Positions 1-7,536 of a stretch of 12,515 nt of DNA are shown here, piece after piece. Both the position numbers and the translations under genes were made by a program. Source of the DNA: Ruminococcus sp. Lineage in GTDB: Bacteria > Bacillota_A > Clostridia > Oscillospirales > Ruminococcaceae. Position 1 is the first letter of the stretch. Every line of letters starts with the position of its first letter. The notes beneath the pieces were generated by a model. The model was not told the origin of the DNA and ran no database searches. It saw only the letters and a list, made by a program, of their open reading frames with translations. The stretch covers positions 1-12,515 of the forward strand of contig JAFOMV010000087.1 in the NCBI GenBank assembly GCA_017418765.1, written 5' to 3'.

Positions 1-321
1 ATCGAGACTCTTGACCATTATACAGATGATTACACATCGTCAGGCCACCTTTATCTGACAAGAATCCCGAATATAACCTGCGAGGAAAGAAACGAAATAA
101 TAACACGTATGGCTGAACGAAGCATTGCTACAAATGTTCACTATAAGCCACTCCCTATGCATACTGCATATAAGAATCTCGGATTTGATATTGCTGACTA
201 TCCAAATGCGTATTCTCATTTTGCAAATGAGATCACCCTGCCGCTCCATACTTGTCTTACCGGAGAAATGGAGTCATATGTTATCAGCAATTATCTTGAT
301 ATAGTAAAGGATTACCTTTGA
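1..321 (+). CDS. DegT/DnrJ/EryC1/StrS sugar aminotransferase, C-terminal fragment (5' end outside window)
   Basis: Frame 1 is open from the first base to a TGA at 319-321, giving the last 106 residues of a protein cut off by the window edge. The segment NVHYKPLPMH (residues 45-54 of the fragment), followed by a YPNA(Y) stretch and a TLPLH motif near residues 79-83, is typical of the C-terminal small domain of PLP-dependent DegT/DnrJ/EryC1/StrS aminotransferases. These enzymes transfer an amino group from glutamate to a 4-keto or 3-keto nucleotide sugar. The catalytic lysine lies upstream and is not visible, so activity and exact sugar cannot be judged. The stop codon overlaps the TTG start of the phosphoglycosyl transferase, so the two are probably translationally coupled. 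By analogy with PglE next to PglC in bacillosamine pathways, the amino sugar could be the substrate of that transferase; this is inference. Confidence 0.85.
   Translation: METLDHYTDDYTSSGHLYLTRIPNITCEERNEIITRMAERSIATNVHYKPLPMHTAYKNLGFDIADYPNAYSHFANEITLPLHTCLTGEMESYVISNYLDIVKDYL
306..320 (+). promoter_or_regulatory. Ribosome binding site supporting the TTG start of the phosphoglycosyl transferase
   Basis: AAAGGA at 306-311 lies 6 nt upstream of the TTG at 318. The next in-frame ATG, at 354, has no similarly placed Shine-Dalgarno sequence. The residues gained by starting at TTG (MILRRWEDLP) match, as I recall, the conserved beginning of this transferase group in Firmicutes, so TTG is preferred. 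Confidence 0.6.
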
Positions 322-1016
322 TACTGCGTCGCTGGGAAGATCTCCCTTCTTTCATGAAGACGGATGAGGTAAGACCGTATTGGGAGATATTATGGAAAAA
401 ACGCAGGCATCTTGCTGTCAAGAGAGCATTTGACCTCATTACCGCATGGATACTTCTCTTTATCGCTGCTATCCCGATGATAGTTATCGCAGTAATGATA
501 AAGCTCGATTCAAAGGGACCTGTTATGTATCGTCAGGAAAGAATAACTACTTACGGTAAGAAGTTCAGGATACATAAATTCCGTACAATGGTAGATAATG
601 CAGACAGTGTCGGAACAGCTGTTACTGTCAGCAACGATAACAGGATAACCCGTGTGGGCGCTTTACTGCGTGGACTTCGCCTTGATGAACTTCCTCAGCT
701 CATAGATGTGATCGAAGGTACTATGAGCTTTGTCGGAACACGTCCGGAGGCTTCAAAGTACGTCAGGAAGTATCGTCCCGAATTTTTTGCTACACTGCTT
801 ACTCCTGCCGGAATAACAAGTGAAGCATCAATAAGATACAAGGATGAGTATAAGCTTCTGAGCGCTTCAGAAGATGTTGATAAGACCTATATAGAACAGG
901 TGCTGCCCGGTAAAATGGTATGGAACCTTAATTCCATAGAACGTTTTTCATTTTTACGTGAGCTGCTGACAATGATCAGAACTGTTCTTGCGGTTCTGGG
1001 AAAAGAATATGATTGA
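318..1016 (+). CDS. Undecaprenyl-phosphate phosphoglycosyl transferase (WcaJ/PglC-like sugar transferase), polysaccharide initiation
   Basis: This 232-residue protein is a bacterial sugar transferase of the small monotopic phosphoglycosyl transferase type. It would move a sugar-1-phosphate from a nucleotide sugar to undecaprenyl phosphate at the inner face of the membrane, the first step of repeat-unit assembly. Seen in the sequence: a single hydrophobic re-entrant segment at about 41-61, the GPVMYRQER stretch after it (67-75), KFRTM at 87-91, the catalytic Asp-Glu pair in RLDELPQL (D123, E124) and SFVGTRPE at 137-144. It lacks the extra N-terminal transmembrane domain of full WcaJ/WbaP, so it is PglC-sized. 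The re-entrant helix has Ile-Pro (52-53) where PglC has Ser-Pro. It starts at TTG, overlapping the aminotransferase stop, and is followed after 12 nt by a GNAT gene. The sugar donor is unknown; an N-acetylated amino sugar is likely from context. Confidence 0.92.
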   Translation: MILRRWEDLPSFMKTDEVRPYWEILWKKRRHLAVKRAFDLITAWILLFIAAIPMIVIAVMIKLDSKGPVMYRQERITTYGKKFRIHKFRTMVDNADSVGTAVTVSNDNRITRVGALLRGLRLDELPQLIDVIEGTMSFVGTRPEASKYVRKYRPEFFATLLTPAGITSEASIRYKDEYKLLSASEDVDKTYIEQVLPGKMVWNLNSIERFSFLRELLTMIRTVLAVLGKEYD

Positions 1017-1028
1017 GGAGATTATCAG

Positions 1029-1637
1029 ATGGTAACGATCAGAAAAATGTCTTCATCAGAAAAGGATAAGATACGTAAGCTGTCACGTCTTCATGTCCGT
1101 GCCTTTCCTGATTTCTTTCTCACTCAGCTCGGTGTGAATTTTCTCGATGCTCTGTATGAAGGATATCTTGACGATGACAGGTCTGGAATAATTATTGCCG
1201 AAAACAACGGCAGACTGGCAGGTTTTATTGCTTATTCAAATGATTACCCGAATTTCTACAAGGGACTTATGAAGCATCATCTTTTAAGATTCGCTGTATG
1301 CTCAATGGGAGCTGCGATCAGGCATCCTTCATTTATCAAGCGCCTTCTCGGAGCTTTCAAAAAAAGCGATTCTGTTGTAAAGAATGAGAAGTATGTCGAA
1401 CTGGCTTCGATATGTGTCGATCCACGTATCGGACAGAAGGGGATAGGTTCTAAGCTCATAGATCACCTTAAAGGTATGGTAGATTTTGACGAATATGAAT
1501 ATATCAACCTTGAGACAGATGCCATCGGCAATGATGCTGTGAACAGATTTTACGTAAAGAACGGATTCGAGCTGGCAGGAAGCTATTTCTCACCAGAGGG
1601 ACGAAAAATGAATGAATACAGATTCAGAGGTCGATAA
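1029..1637 (+). CDS. GNAT family N-acetyltransferase, probably amino-sugar acetylating
   Basis: A 202-residue GNAT protein. The acetyl-CoA binding motif A is seen as ICVDPRIGQKGIG (128-140), preceded by a beta strand (YVELAS) and followed by the motif B region around 157-180 (INLETD, then AVNRFYVKNGFE). A basic, partly hydrophobic segment at about 76-118 between the N-terminal strands and motif A is longer than in minimal GNATs and could bind substrate or membrane. The ATG at 1029 has a strong Shine-Dalgarno TGAGGAG (1014-1020) that includes the upstream stop codon, 8 nt away. Lying between the phosphoglycosyl transferase and the first glycosyltransferase, it plausibly acetylates the amino sugar made by the aminotransferase at 1-321, in place of the left-handed beta-helix PglD of bacillosamine pathways. 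GNAT membership is well supported; the substrate is inference. Confidence 0.85.
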   Translation: MVTIRKMSSSEKDKIRKLSRLHVRAFPDFFLTQLGVNFLDALYEGYLDDDRSGIIIAENNGRLAGFIAYSNDYPNFYKGLMKHHLLRFAVCSMGAAIRHPSFIKRLLGAFKKSDSVVKNEKYVELASICVDPRIGQKGIGSKLIDHLKGMVDFDEYEYINLETDAIGNDAVNRFYVKNGFELAGSYFSPEGRKMNEYRFRGR

Positions 1638-1641
1638 GCCG

Positions 1642-2763
1642 ATGAAAATGTTATATATACTAAATATTGCGGAAAAGGTAAATAATTTTTCCTATTCCGC
1701 AATGTGTGCTGCCAGGAAACTGGGAATAGAGTTTTCAATTGCAGGAAACTGGAATTATCCCGATGAAGCAGCAAGAAGAGCCGATGAAGAAAAATACGGC
1801 ATTAAGATATATCAGATCGATTTCATACGTGCTCCGTATGACCCACGCAATTATAAGGCTTATCGTCAGATAAAGGCTATTACAGAGCGTGAAAAATTTG
1901 ACCTGATACACTGCAATACCCCGATCGGCGGTATTGTCGGCAGACTTGCCGCAGAAAAGTGCGGAGTTGATAAGGTCATCTATCAGGCTCACGGTTTCCA
2001 TTTTTATAAGGGAGCGCCTTTTGTCAACCGCACTGTTTTTTATAATATAGAAAAGTTTTTTGCAAAGTATACCGATGTTCTTGTTACCATAAACCTTGAG
2101 GACTTTGAAGCTGCAAAAGCATTCAGGCTGAAAAAAGGCGGCAGTCTTAAATACGTTCATGGTGTCGGGATAGATCTTTCGGTCTATGACGGTATTACAC
2201 AACACAGGGAAAGCAAGCGTGCAGAGCTTGGTCTGGATCATGACGATATTGCTGTTATCTCAGTGGGTGAACTCAACAGCAATAAGAATAATATAACGAT
2301 AGTTAAAGCCATGGCAAAGATAAAGAATGACAATCTGCATTATTATCTTTGCGGTGTAGGGCAAGAGGCAGCAGCTATAAAACAGTACGCTTCCGAACAT
2401 GGTCTGGAAAAGAATATACATTTTCTCGGTTACAGGAATGATATAAAGGAACTGCTGTCTGCCTGTGACATCTTCGTTATGCCTTCTTTCAGAGAAGGTC
2501 TCTCACGTTCGCTAATGGAGGCTATGGCTTGCGGACTGCCATGTGTAGTATCAAAAATAAGAGGAAATACCGATCTTTTGAAAGAGGGCGGAGGATACCT
2601 CTGCGCTCCTGCTTCAGCTGATGAATTTTCCGTTGCGATAGAAAAGTGTCTGAAAGCAGACAGAAAAGCTATGGGAGCTGCTAATATGCAGTCTGTGAAA
2701 AAGTTTGATATCAGCATTGTAACAGCTGAATGGGAAAAGATCTATAAAGACGTATTATTGTAA
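1642..2763 (+). CDS. Glycosyltransferase family 4 (EpsD/CapM-like)
   Basis: A GT-B fold retaining glycosyltransferase of 373 residues from the chosen start. The N-terminal domain contains FDLIHCNTPIGG (86-97) and QAHGFHFYKGAP (115-126), typical of the EpsD/CapM group of exopolysaccharide enzymes. The C-terminal donor-binding domain shows SVGELN..KN (207-216), the FLGYRNDI stretch (261-268) and the GT4 E-x7-E motif (E285 and E293) in REGLSRSLMEAMACG. It adds a sugar from a nucleotide donor to the lipid-linked acceptor in the cytoplasm. ATG 1642 puts family-typical MKMLYILNIA at the N-terminus, 4 nt after the preceding stop, with AGAGG at 1626-1630. An in-frame ATG at 1612, with AGAGGGA at 1595-1601, would add ten residues and overlap the GNAT gene by 26 nt; it cannot be excluded. 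The linkage and donor cannot be read from the sequence. Confidence 0.93.
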   Translation: MKMLYILNIAEKVNNFSYSAMCAARKLGIEFSIAGNWNYPDEAARRADEEKYGIKIYQIDFIRAPYDPRNYKAYRQIKAITEREKFDLIHCNTPIGGIVGRLAAEKCGVDKVIYQAHGFHFYKGAPFVNRTVFYNIEKFFAKYTDVLVTINLEDFEAAKAFRLKKGGSLKYVHGVGIDLSVYDGITQHRESKRAELGLDHDDIAVISVGELNSNKNNITIVKAMAKIKNDNLHYYLCGVGQEAAAIKQYASEHGLEKNIHFLGYRNDIKELLSACDIFVMPSFREGLSRSLMEAMACGLPCVVSKIRGNTDLLKEGGGYLCAPASADEFSVAIEKCLKADRKAMGAANMQSVKKFDISIVTAEWEKIYKDVLL

Positions 2764-2778
2764 GGGATTGTGATTATG
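2761..2778 (+). promoter_or_regulatory. Ribosome binding site deciding the start of the polymerase gene
   Basis: TAAGGGA at 2761-2767 contains the stop codon of the GT4 gene and lies 8 nt before the ATG at 2776. A GTG in the same frame at 2770 is only 2 nt from it, too close for efficient initiation, so ATG 2776 is preferred. Confidence 0.6.
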
Positions 2779-3939
2779 GCCAGATCAGAGAATAAAATAT
2801 CTTTCAGTATATCATCGGTATGCTTTCTGATATATTTTCTATTAAAACCGTTTTATCTTTTTGACAGTGGTTCGTTACAGCCCGGAGATTTTTTTCTGCT
2901 GATCTCATTTGCCTTTCTGGTTTATGAGAATAAAAAAGGTCTCAGAAACGATGATTATGTATACGGAGCTTTTCTCATCTGTGTCATGATTATCAATTTT
3001 ATATATTTCAGTATAACTCACGGCACAGAGTTTCTGAAATCCTGCTTGTACTATATATTCAATTATATAGTCATACTGTGCTTCAGGCATTTTATGTATG
3101 ACAGGAAATGGCTGAATGCACTTGGAATCGTTTGCAAAATAAACCTGCTTATGCAGCTTGTGATATTTATACTTCACCTTGGCAACTATTGGGAAGGTAC
3201 ATACAGATACATGGGAACCTACACGGACCCGAATCAGCTCGGATTCGCTGTTATCTCAACACTGGCGATACTCTTCCTTCTCAAGGATAAATGGAAATAT
3301 CTCTATGTCGGTGTAGCAGCTATTATCATTTTGCAGACCTCGTCAAGCGGTATGCTTATTGCGCTTCTTATTCTGGTTGCACTTGACGGTGCGCTGATGC
3401 TGAAGAAAGCTATGGATAACGGCGGTATCCCGTATGCGATAGTATTTCTCGTCATACTCGGTATCGGCGGTATTATTCTGCTTATAATGCTTGATATAAT
3501 CCATATCGACTGGGATCACTACCGTCTTTCTCAGAAATTAGGCGGCAATAAATCTATTCTTCAGAGCTTTATCGATGACAGAGCACTGAATATCGCTCAG
3601 GATCATCCCGAATACTTCCTTTTCGGATACGGTGAGGGTTTTACGTTCGTCAGATACGGACACTGGGAAGAAATGCATTCGACATGGATTTCTTTGTGCT
3701 ACTGCTACGGCATTGTGCCATTCTGTATACTCCTTGCATGGATATACCAGAATGTAAAGAATATAAAACTTGAGGTAGTACCGGTATACTGTGCGATATT
3801 CCTTGAGGCTTTCACACTTGTAAATCACCGTCAGGCATCCTTCTGGATGATAATCCTGCTTGCAAATGTCTGCTGCCTTAAAGACAGCCCTTACGAATAT
3901 TATTATGAATCAGGAATAGAGGAGAAGAAAAGTGCATAA
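2776..3939 (+). CDS. Wzy-like O-antigen/polysaccharide polymerase
   Basis: A 387-residue integral membrane protein with about ten hydrophobic segments (for example near 11-28, 38-50, 62-80, 92-105, 116-135, 155-169, 175-204, 219-243, 306-324 and 352-366). Sequence conservation is low in this family, so the call rests on topology and a few motifs. TYTDPNQLG (148-156) resembles the DPN-x-x-G element of Wzy/O-antigen ligase family proteins. An extended polar loop at about 244-300 is followed by MHSTWISL (300-307) at the start of a late membrane segment, as is common in polymerases. It would join flipped repeat units outside the membrane. Its position between two glycosyltransferases and next to a flippase fits. 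O-antigen ligases look alike, but a Gram-positive host and this gene order favour polymerase. Confidence 0.82.
   Translation: MARSENKISFSISSVCFLIYFLLKPFYLFDSGSLQPGDFFLLISFAFLVYENKKGLRNDDYVYGAFLICVMIINFIYFSITHGTEFLKSCLYYIFNYIVILCFRHFMYDRKWLNALGIVCKINLLMQLVIFILHLGNYWEGTYRYMGTYTDPNQLGFAVISTLAILFLLKDKWKYLYVGVAAIIILQTSSSGMLIALLILVALDGALMLKKAMDNGGIPYAIVFLVILGIGGIILLIMLDIIHIDWDHYRLSQKLGGNKSILQSFIDDRALNIAQDHPEYFLFGYGEGFTFVRYGHWEEMHSTWISLCYCYGIVPFCILLAWIYQNVKNIKLEVVPVYCAIFLEAFTLVNHRQASFWMIILLANVCCLKDSPYEYYYESGIEEKKSA
3918..3934 (+). promoter_or_regulatory. Strong ribosome binding site for the GTG start of the GT2 gene
   Basis: AGAGGAGA at 3918-3925 sits 6 nt before the GTG at 3932, inside the last codons of the polymerase gene. 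The quality of this site, and the fact that residues 4-14 (CLVTVFCLAYN) form the first GT2 beta strand, support GTG as the start. Confidence 0.7.
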
Positions 3940-4870
3940 TTGTTTGGTGACGGTATTTTGCCTCGCTTATAATCATGAGAAATATATCAGAACTACCTTT
4001 GAGGGTTTTGTAAAGCAAAAGACGTCATTTAAATACAAGATACTTGTACACGATGACGCTTCAACAGATTCTACAAGGGATATAATCAGTGAGTATACAG
4101 AGAAATATCCCGATCTCTTTGAAGTAATACTTCAGGAAGAAAATAAATATCAGAAGGGGATAGACATCGAGGATGAATACATCTTTCCTGCGATAGACAC
4201 AAAATACGTTTGTGTATGTGAGGGAGATGATTACTGGAATGATCCGTATAAACTTCAGCGACAGGTAGATTATATGGAAAAGCATCCCGAATGTTCGCTT
4301 TGTGTGCATAACACGGAGAAAATATTTGAAAATGGAGAATCCACCGGAACTGTCTTTAACCGTTCACGCAGGGAAAGGGATTACACCTTTAAAGATATAG
4401 CAGATTCTGAACCATCGGCGTACTTTCACCTCAGTTCGTTTATGTGGAGACATGAAACGATGAGGCGAAAGGTCAGTGCTTTTGAAATGAAAGGTATCGG
4501 TGATTATCCGATGGCTCTCTACTTCGCTTCGCTTGGATCCATACACTATATCCCGAAGGTAATGTCATGCTACAGGCTCAATGCTGTCGGTTCATGGTCT
4601 TCAATGATGAATTCCGATAACAAAAAGAGGATAAACCAACACCGCAACATCATCAATGGCTTCAGATCGATAGATGAGTACACTGATCACAGGTATTCTT
4701 CTGAAATAAAAAAGGCTGTTGCCCGTGAAAATGCGAAGATAATGGTCATGGAAAAGAATTATCCCGCACTTTTGAGATCGCCTGAATGCATGATCGCTTT
4801 ATGCAGGACTCTGACACATAAAGCTGCTGTGAAGGCTTATGAAAAAGTTCAGGCGGTGCAGGGCAGATGA
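3932..4870 (+). CDS. Glycosyltransferase family 2
   Basis: A 312-residue GT-A fold inverting glycosyltransferase. The nucleotide-sugar binding half shows the first strand VTVFCLAYNHEKYI (6-19), ILVHDDASTDST (37-48) with the paired aspartates D41-D42, and the metal-binding region CEGDDYWNDP (96-105). An acceptor-side stretch containing IGDYPM follows. There is no clear membrane helix, so it probably acts at the cytoplasmic face on lipid-linked acceptor. The gene starts at GTG, overlapping the polymerase stop by 8 nt, and ends in an ATGA overlap with the flippase. The roughly 60 C-terminal residues after the catalytic domain are basic and unassigned. The sugar transferred is not predictable. 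Confidence 0.93.
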   Translation: MHNCLVTVFCLAYNHEKYIRTTFEGFVKQKTSFKYKILVHDDASTDSTRDIISEYTEKYPDLFEVILQEENKYQKGIDIEDEYIFPAIDTKYVCVCEGDDYWNDPYKLQRQVDYMEKHPECSLCVHNTEKIFENGESTGTVFNRSRRERDYTFKDIADSEPSAYFHLSSFMWRHETMRRKVSAFEMKGIGDYPMALYFASLGSIHYIPKVMSCYRLNAVGSWSSMMNSDNKKRINQHRNIINGFRSIDEYTDHRYSSEIKKAVARENAKIMVMEKNYPALLRSPECMIALCRTLTHKAAVKAYEKVQAVQGR

Positions 4871-6318
4871 AAAGGGATACAGTAGTAAAAAACCTTATCT
4901 GGAGGCTTGGAGAGCGTCTTGGTGCAAAAATGGTGCAATTCATTGTACAGATAATACTTGCAAAGATGCTTGCTCCAAAGCTTATGGGCACCATTGGTCT
5001 CATACTGGTGTTTATTGAGATATTGCAGATATTCATCGAAAGCGGACTCGGAAATGCTCTTATCCAGAAAAAAGATGCTGACGATCTTGATTTCTCAACG
5101 GTATTCTATTTCAACTGTGTAATATGCGCTCTTATGTATCTGCTGATGTTTTTTGCAGCGCCGTTTATTTCCGGTTTCTATGATAAACCCGAGCTGACGC
5201 CTGTTATAAGAGTCATGAGCCTTGTACTTATTGTATCCGGCATGAAGAATGTCCAGCAGGCATATGTCAGCAGAAATATGCTGTTCAAGCGCTTCTTTTT
5301 TGCGACTCTGATAGGTACGATTATAGCTTCAGCTGTCGGAATAGCAATGGCGTATAGCGGAATGGGATTATGGGCGCTTGTAGCTCAGAATCTCGTTAAT
5401 GTGACAGTTGATACATTGATCCTGTGGATAACAGTAAAATGGAGACCTAAAAAATGCTTCTCATTTCAGCGTCTGAAATATCTCTATTCATATGGATGGA
5501 AACTGTTTGCTTCGTCGCTAATGGAGGTAATATACCTTAAACTGAGAAATCTTATAATAGGCAAGAGGTATTCTGACGAGAGCCTTGCATTCTACACCTA
5601 CGCAGAATATTTTCCTCAGTTTATAACGAGTATCTTGAATTCTTCCATAGACAGCGTTCTTCTGCCGTCTATGTCAAAGGTTCAGGATTCACGTGAAAAT
5701 GTCAAAAACATGACGAGACGTGCGATCAAGATAGGTACATTCTTAATGATGCCATTCATGGTAGGAATAATGGTATGTGCTGAGCCTATAGTAAAAATAG
5801 TTCTTACTCCCGATTGGCTTCCCATCATACCATATCTCAGGATACTTTGCATATCCTATGCCTTCATGCCGATACACACTGCGAATCTCAATGCTATAAA
5901 GGCTATCGGAAGAAGCGACACTTATCTCAAACTTGAAATAATAAAGAAGTTCGTTGATTTTACTGCTATAATCACGACAATGTTCATCTCCGTAAAAGCT
6001 ATGGTATACGGAATGCTCGTTGCATCCATTATCAGTCAGGTCATAAACGCATGGCCGAACAAGAAACTGCTTGATTACAGCTATCTTGAACAGGTAAAAG
6101 ATATGATGCCGCAGATAATCGCATCAGTTGTTATGGGCATTGTTGTATATCTCGTAAACTTTACAGATATAGATAATATCCTGCGTTTATTCATTCAGGT
6201 ACCTTTAGGAGTTGTAGTATACATTATCTGTTCAAAGGTAATGCATATTGACAGCTTTGAATATCTCTTAGACACTCTGAAAAGTCTGTTAAACCGAAAG
6301 AAGGATAAAGTAATATGA
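4867..6318 (+). CDS. Wzx-like lipid-linked oligosaccharide flippase (MOP superfamily)
   Basis: A 483-residue multi-pass membrane protein, the usual length for Wzx/WzxC-type polysaccharide transporters, with about 12-14 hydrophobic segments. The amphipathic start (KNLIWRLGERLGAKMVQF) followed by LAKMLAPKLMG and GLGNALIQKKDADDLD (60-75), then a STVFYFN element, is characteristic of the WzxC-like branch of the polysaccharide transport family. It would move the undecaprenyl-pyrophosphate-linked repeat unit from the inner to the outer face of the membrane. The start overlaps the GT2 stop as ATGA, and the end overlaps the ATP-grasp gene in the same way. The Shine-Dalgarno match is weak, so translation probably depends on coupling. 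The family call is secure; the substrate is whatever repeat unit this locus makes. Confidence 0.93.
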   Translation: MKRDTVVKNLIWRLGERLGAKMVQFIVQIILAKMLAPKLMGTIGLILVFIEILQIFIESGLGNALIQKKDADDLDFSTVFYFNCVICALMYLLMFFAAPFISGFYDKPELTPVIRVMSLVLIVSGMKNVQQAYVSRNMLFKRFFFATLIGTIIASAVGIAMAYSGMGLWALVAQNLVNVTVDTLILWITVKWRPKKCFSFQRLKYLYSYGWKLFASSLMEVIYLKLRNLIIGKRYSDESLAFYTYAEYFPQFITSILNSSIDSVLLPSMSKVQDSRENVKNMTRRAIKIGTFLMMPFMVGIMVCAEPIVKIVLTPDWLPIIPYLRILCISYAFMPIHTANLNAIKAIGRSDTYLKLEIIKKFVDFTAIITTMFISVKAMVYGMLVASIISQVINAWPNKKLLDYSYLEQVKDMMPQIIASVVMGIVVYLVNFTDIDNILRLFIQVPLGVVVYIICSKVMHIDSFEYLLDTLKSLLNRKKDKVI

Positions 6319-7532
6319 AAAAACTTATGATACTTGGCGGATCATCTTTTATAATCCCCGTAATCGAAAAAGCTCATGAACTCGGATGCTATGTCATAAC
6401 CTGCGATTATCTTCCGGATAATGCAGCACATAAGTACTCAGATGAATACTGCAATGTCAGCGTTATAGACAAGGAAGCTGTTCTTAAGGCTGCAAGGGAG
6501 CATGAGATCGACGGTATCATCTCATTTGCCTGTGATCCGGGCGTTGCACCTGCCGCTTACGTTGCGGAGAAGATGGGGCTTCCTTTTCAGGGACCATATG
6601 AATCGGTAAAGATACTTCAGGATAAGGGCCTTTTCCGTAAATTCCTTGAAGACAACGGCTTCAATTCGCCACATTCAAAGAGCTATTGCGACAAAAAGGC
6701 TCCTTTCGATGATATAGACTATTTCGACTGGCCTGTGATCGTAAAGCCTGTTGATTCCGCAGGAAGCAAGGGTGTAACAAAAGTAGAGACTCCTGACAAG
6801 CTTGCTGAGGCTATCGATATTGCTCTTGATGAGGGACATAACGGTTACTTTATCATAGAAGATTTCATCACATTCAAGGGCTTCCACAATGACGGAGACT
6901 TCTTCACAGTTGACGGAAAGATCGTCTTCGGTCCCTTTGCAGATCAGCTTTTTGACAAGAACGCTGTAAATCCCTACACACCCGCTATGCTGATATGGCC
7001 TTCCACTATGGATGCTTCAGATAACAAGGCACTTCATGATGATCTGCAGAGACTTATGTATGCTCTCAACATGAAGACAGGAATATACAACATAGAAGTA
7101 TGTATCGGTGCAAACGGAAAGCCTTATATAATGGAAGTTTCTCCTCGTGGCGGCGGCTGCCGTCTAGCTGAGATTCAGCACATGGCATATGGTGAAAATG
7201 CCGACCTTATTGAGAACGAGATAAGAAAGGCAGTCGGACTTCCTCTTACAAAGATCGAAGAAGGCGAGTGTGACGGTCACTGGGTACAGTTTGACATCCA
7301 TTCTACAGCAAACGAAGACCATGTCCTGAAGTCACTCAGAATCGCTCCTGAAATTGAAAAGAAGTATGTAAAATACTCGATGATAACAGCAAAGCAGGGA
7401 GACATTGTTAAACCGTTCACAGGTGCTAATATGACTCTCGGTGACCTGTTCCTGAGATTTGATACACGTGAAGAGCTTGATGAAGTAATGTCACGCTCAG
7501 ATGAATGGCTGCTCTTTGAATTTGAAGACTGA
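6315..7532 (+). CDS. ATP-grasp domain ligase of unknown substrate (carbamoyl-phosphate-synthase-large-subunit-like)
   Basis: A 405-residue ATP-grasp protein. A Rossmann-like pre-ATP-grasp domain covers about 1-95 (LMILGGSSF at 4-12, GIISFACDPG at 67-76). The ATP-binding region follows with PVIVKPVDSAGSKGV (140-154, nucleotide-binding K144 and glycine-rich loop) and YFIIEDFI (178-185). Metal ligands are probably E261 (NIEV) and E274 in IMEVSPRGGG (272-281), where serine replaces the asparagine of the more usual E-x-N. ATP-grasp enzymes join a carboxylate to an amine or thiol through an acyl phosphate. Here the likely amine is an amino sugar, which would make an amino-acyl or other acyl amide, but this is inference from neighbours. 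GAAAGAAGGA (6296-6305) precedes the ATG, which overlaps the flippase stop. The last roughly 90 residues are a separate C-terminal region. The substrate cannot be named. Confidence 0.85.
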   Translation: MKKLMILGGSSFIIPVIEKAHELGCYVITCDYLPDNAAHKYSDEYCNVSVIDKEAVLKAAREHEIDGIISFACDPGVAPAAYVAEKMGLPFQGPYESVKILQDKGLFRKFLEDNGFNSPHSKSYCDKKAPFDDIDYFDWPVIVKPVDSAGSKGVTKVETPDKLAEAIDIALDEGHNGYFIIEDFITFKGFHNDGDFFTVDGKIVFGPFADQLFDKNAVNPYTPAMLIWPSTMDASDNKALHDDLQRLMYALNMKTGIYNIEVCIGANGKPYIMEVSPRGGGCRLAEIQHMAYGENADLIENEIRKAVGLPLTKIEEGECDGHWVQFDIHSTANEDHVLKSLRIAPEIEKKYVKYSMITAKQGDIVKPFTGANMTLGDLFLRFDTREELDEVMSRSDEWLLFEFED

Positions 7533-7536
7533 TAAA

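Noticed and set aside
1735..2241. 168-residue minus-strand open frame opposite the GT4 gene
   Set aside because: It is fully contained within a convincing glycosyltransferase on the plus strand, has no domain I recognise, and is explained as a shadow of the codon bias of the real gene.
7501..7536. Earlier ATG (7501) for the short PLP protein
   Set aside because: It lies inside the ATP-grasp gene and would add 12 residues with no family resemblance; the ATG at 7537, just after the upstream stop, gives a sensible N-terminus.
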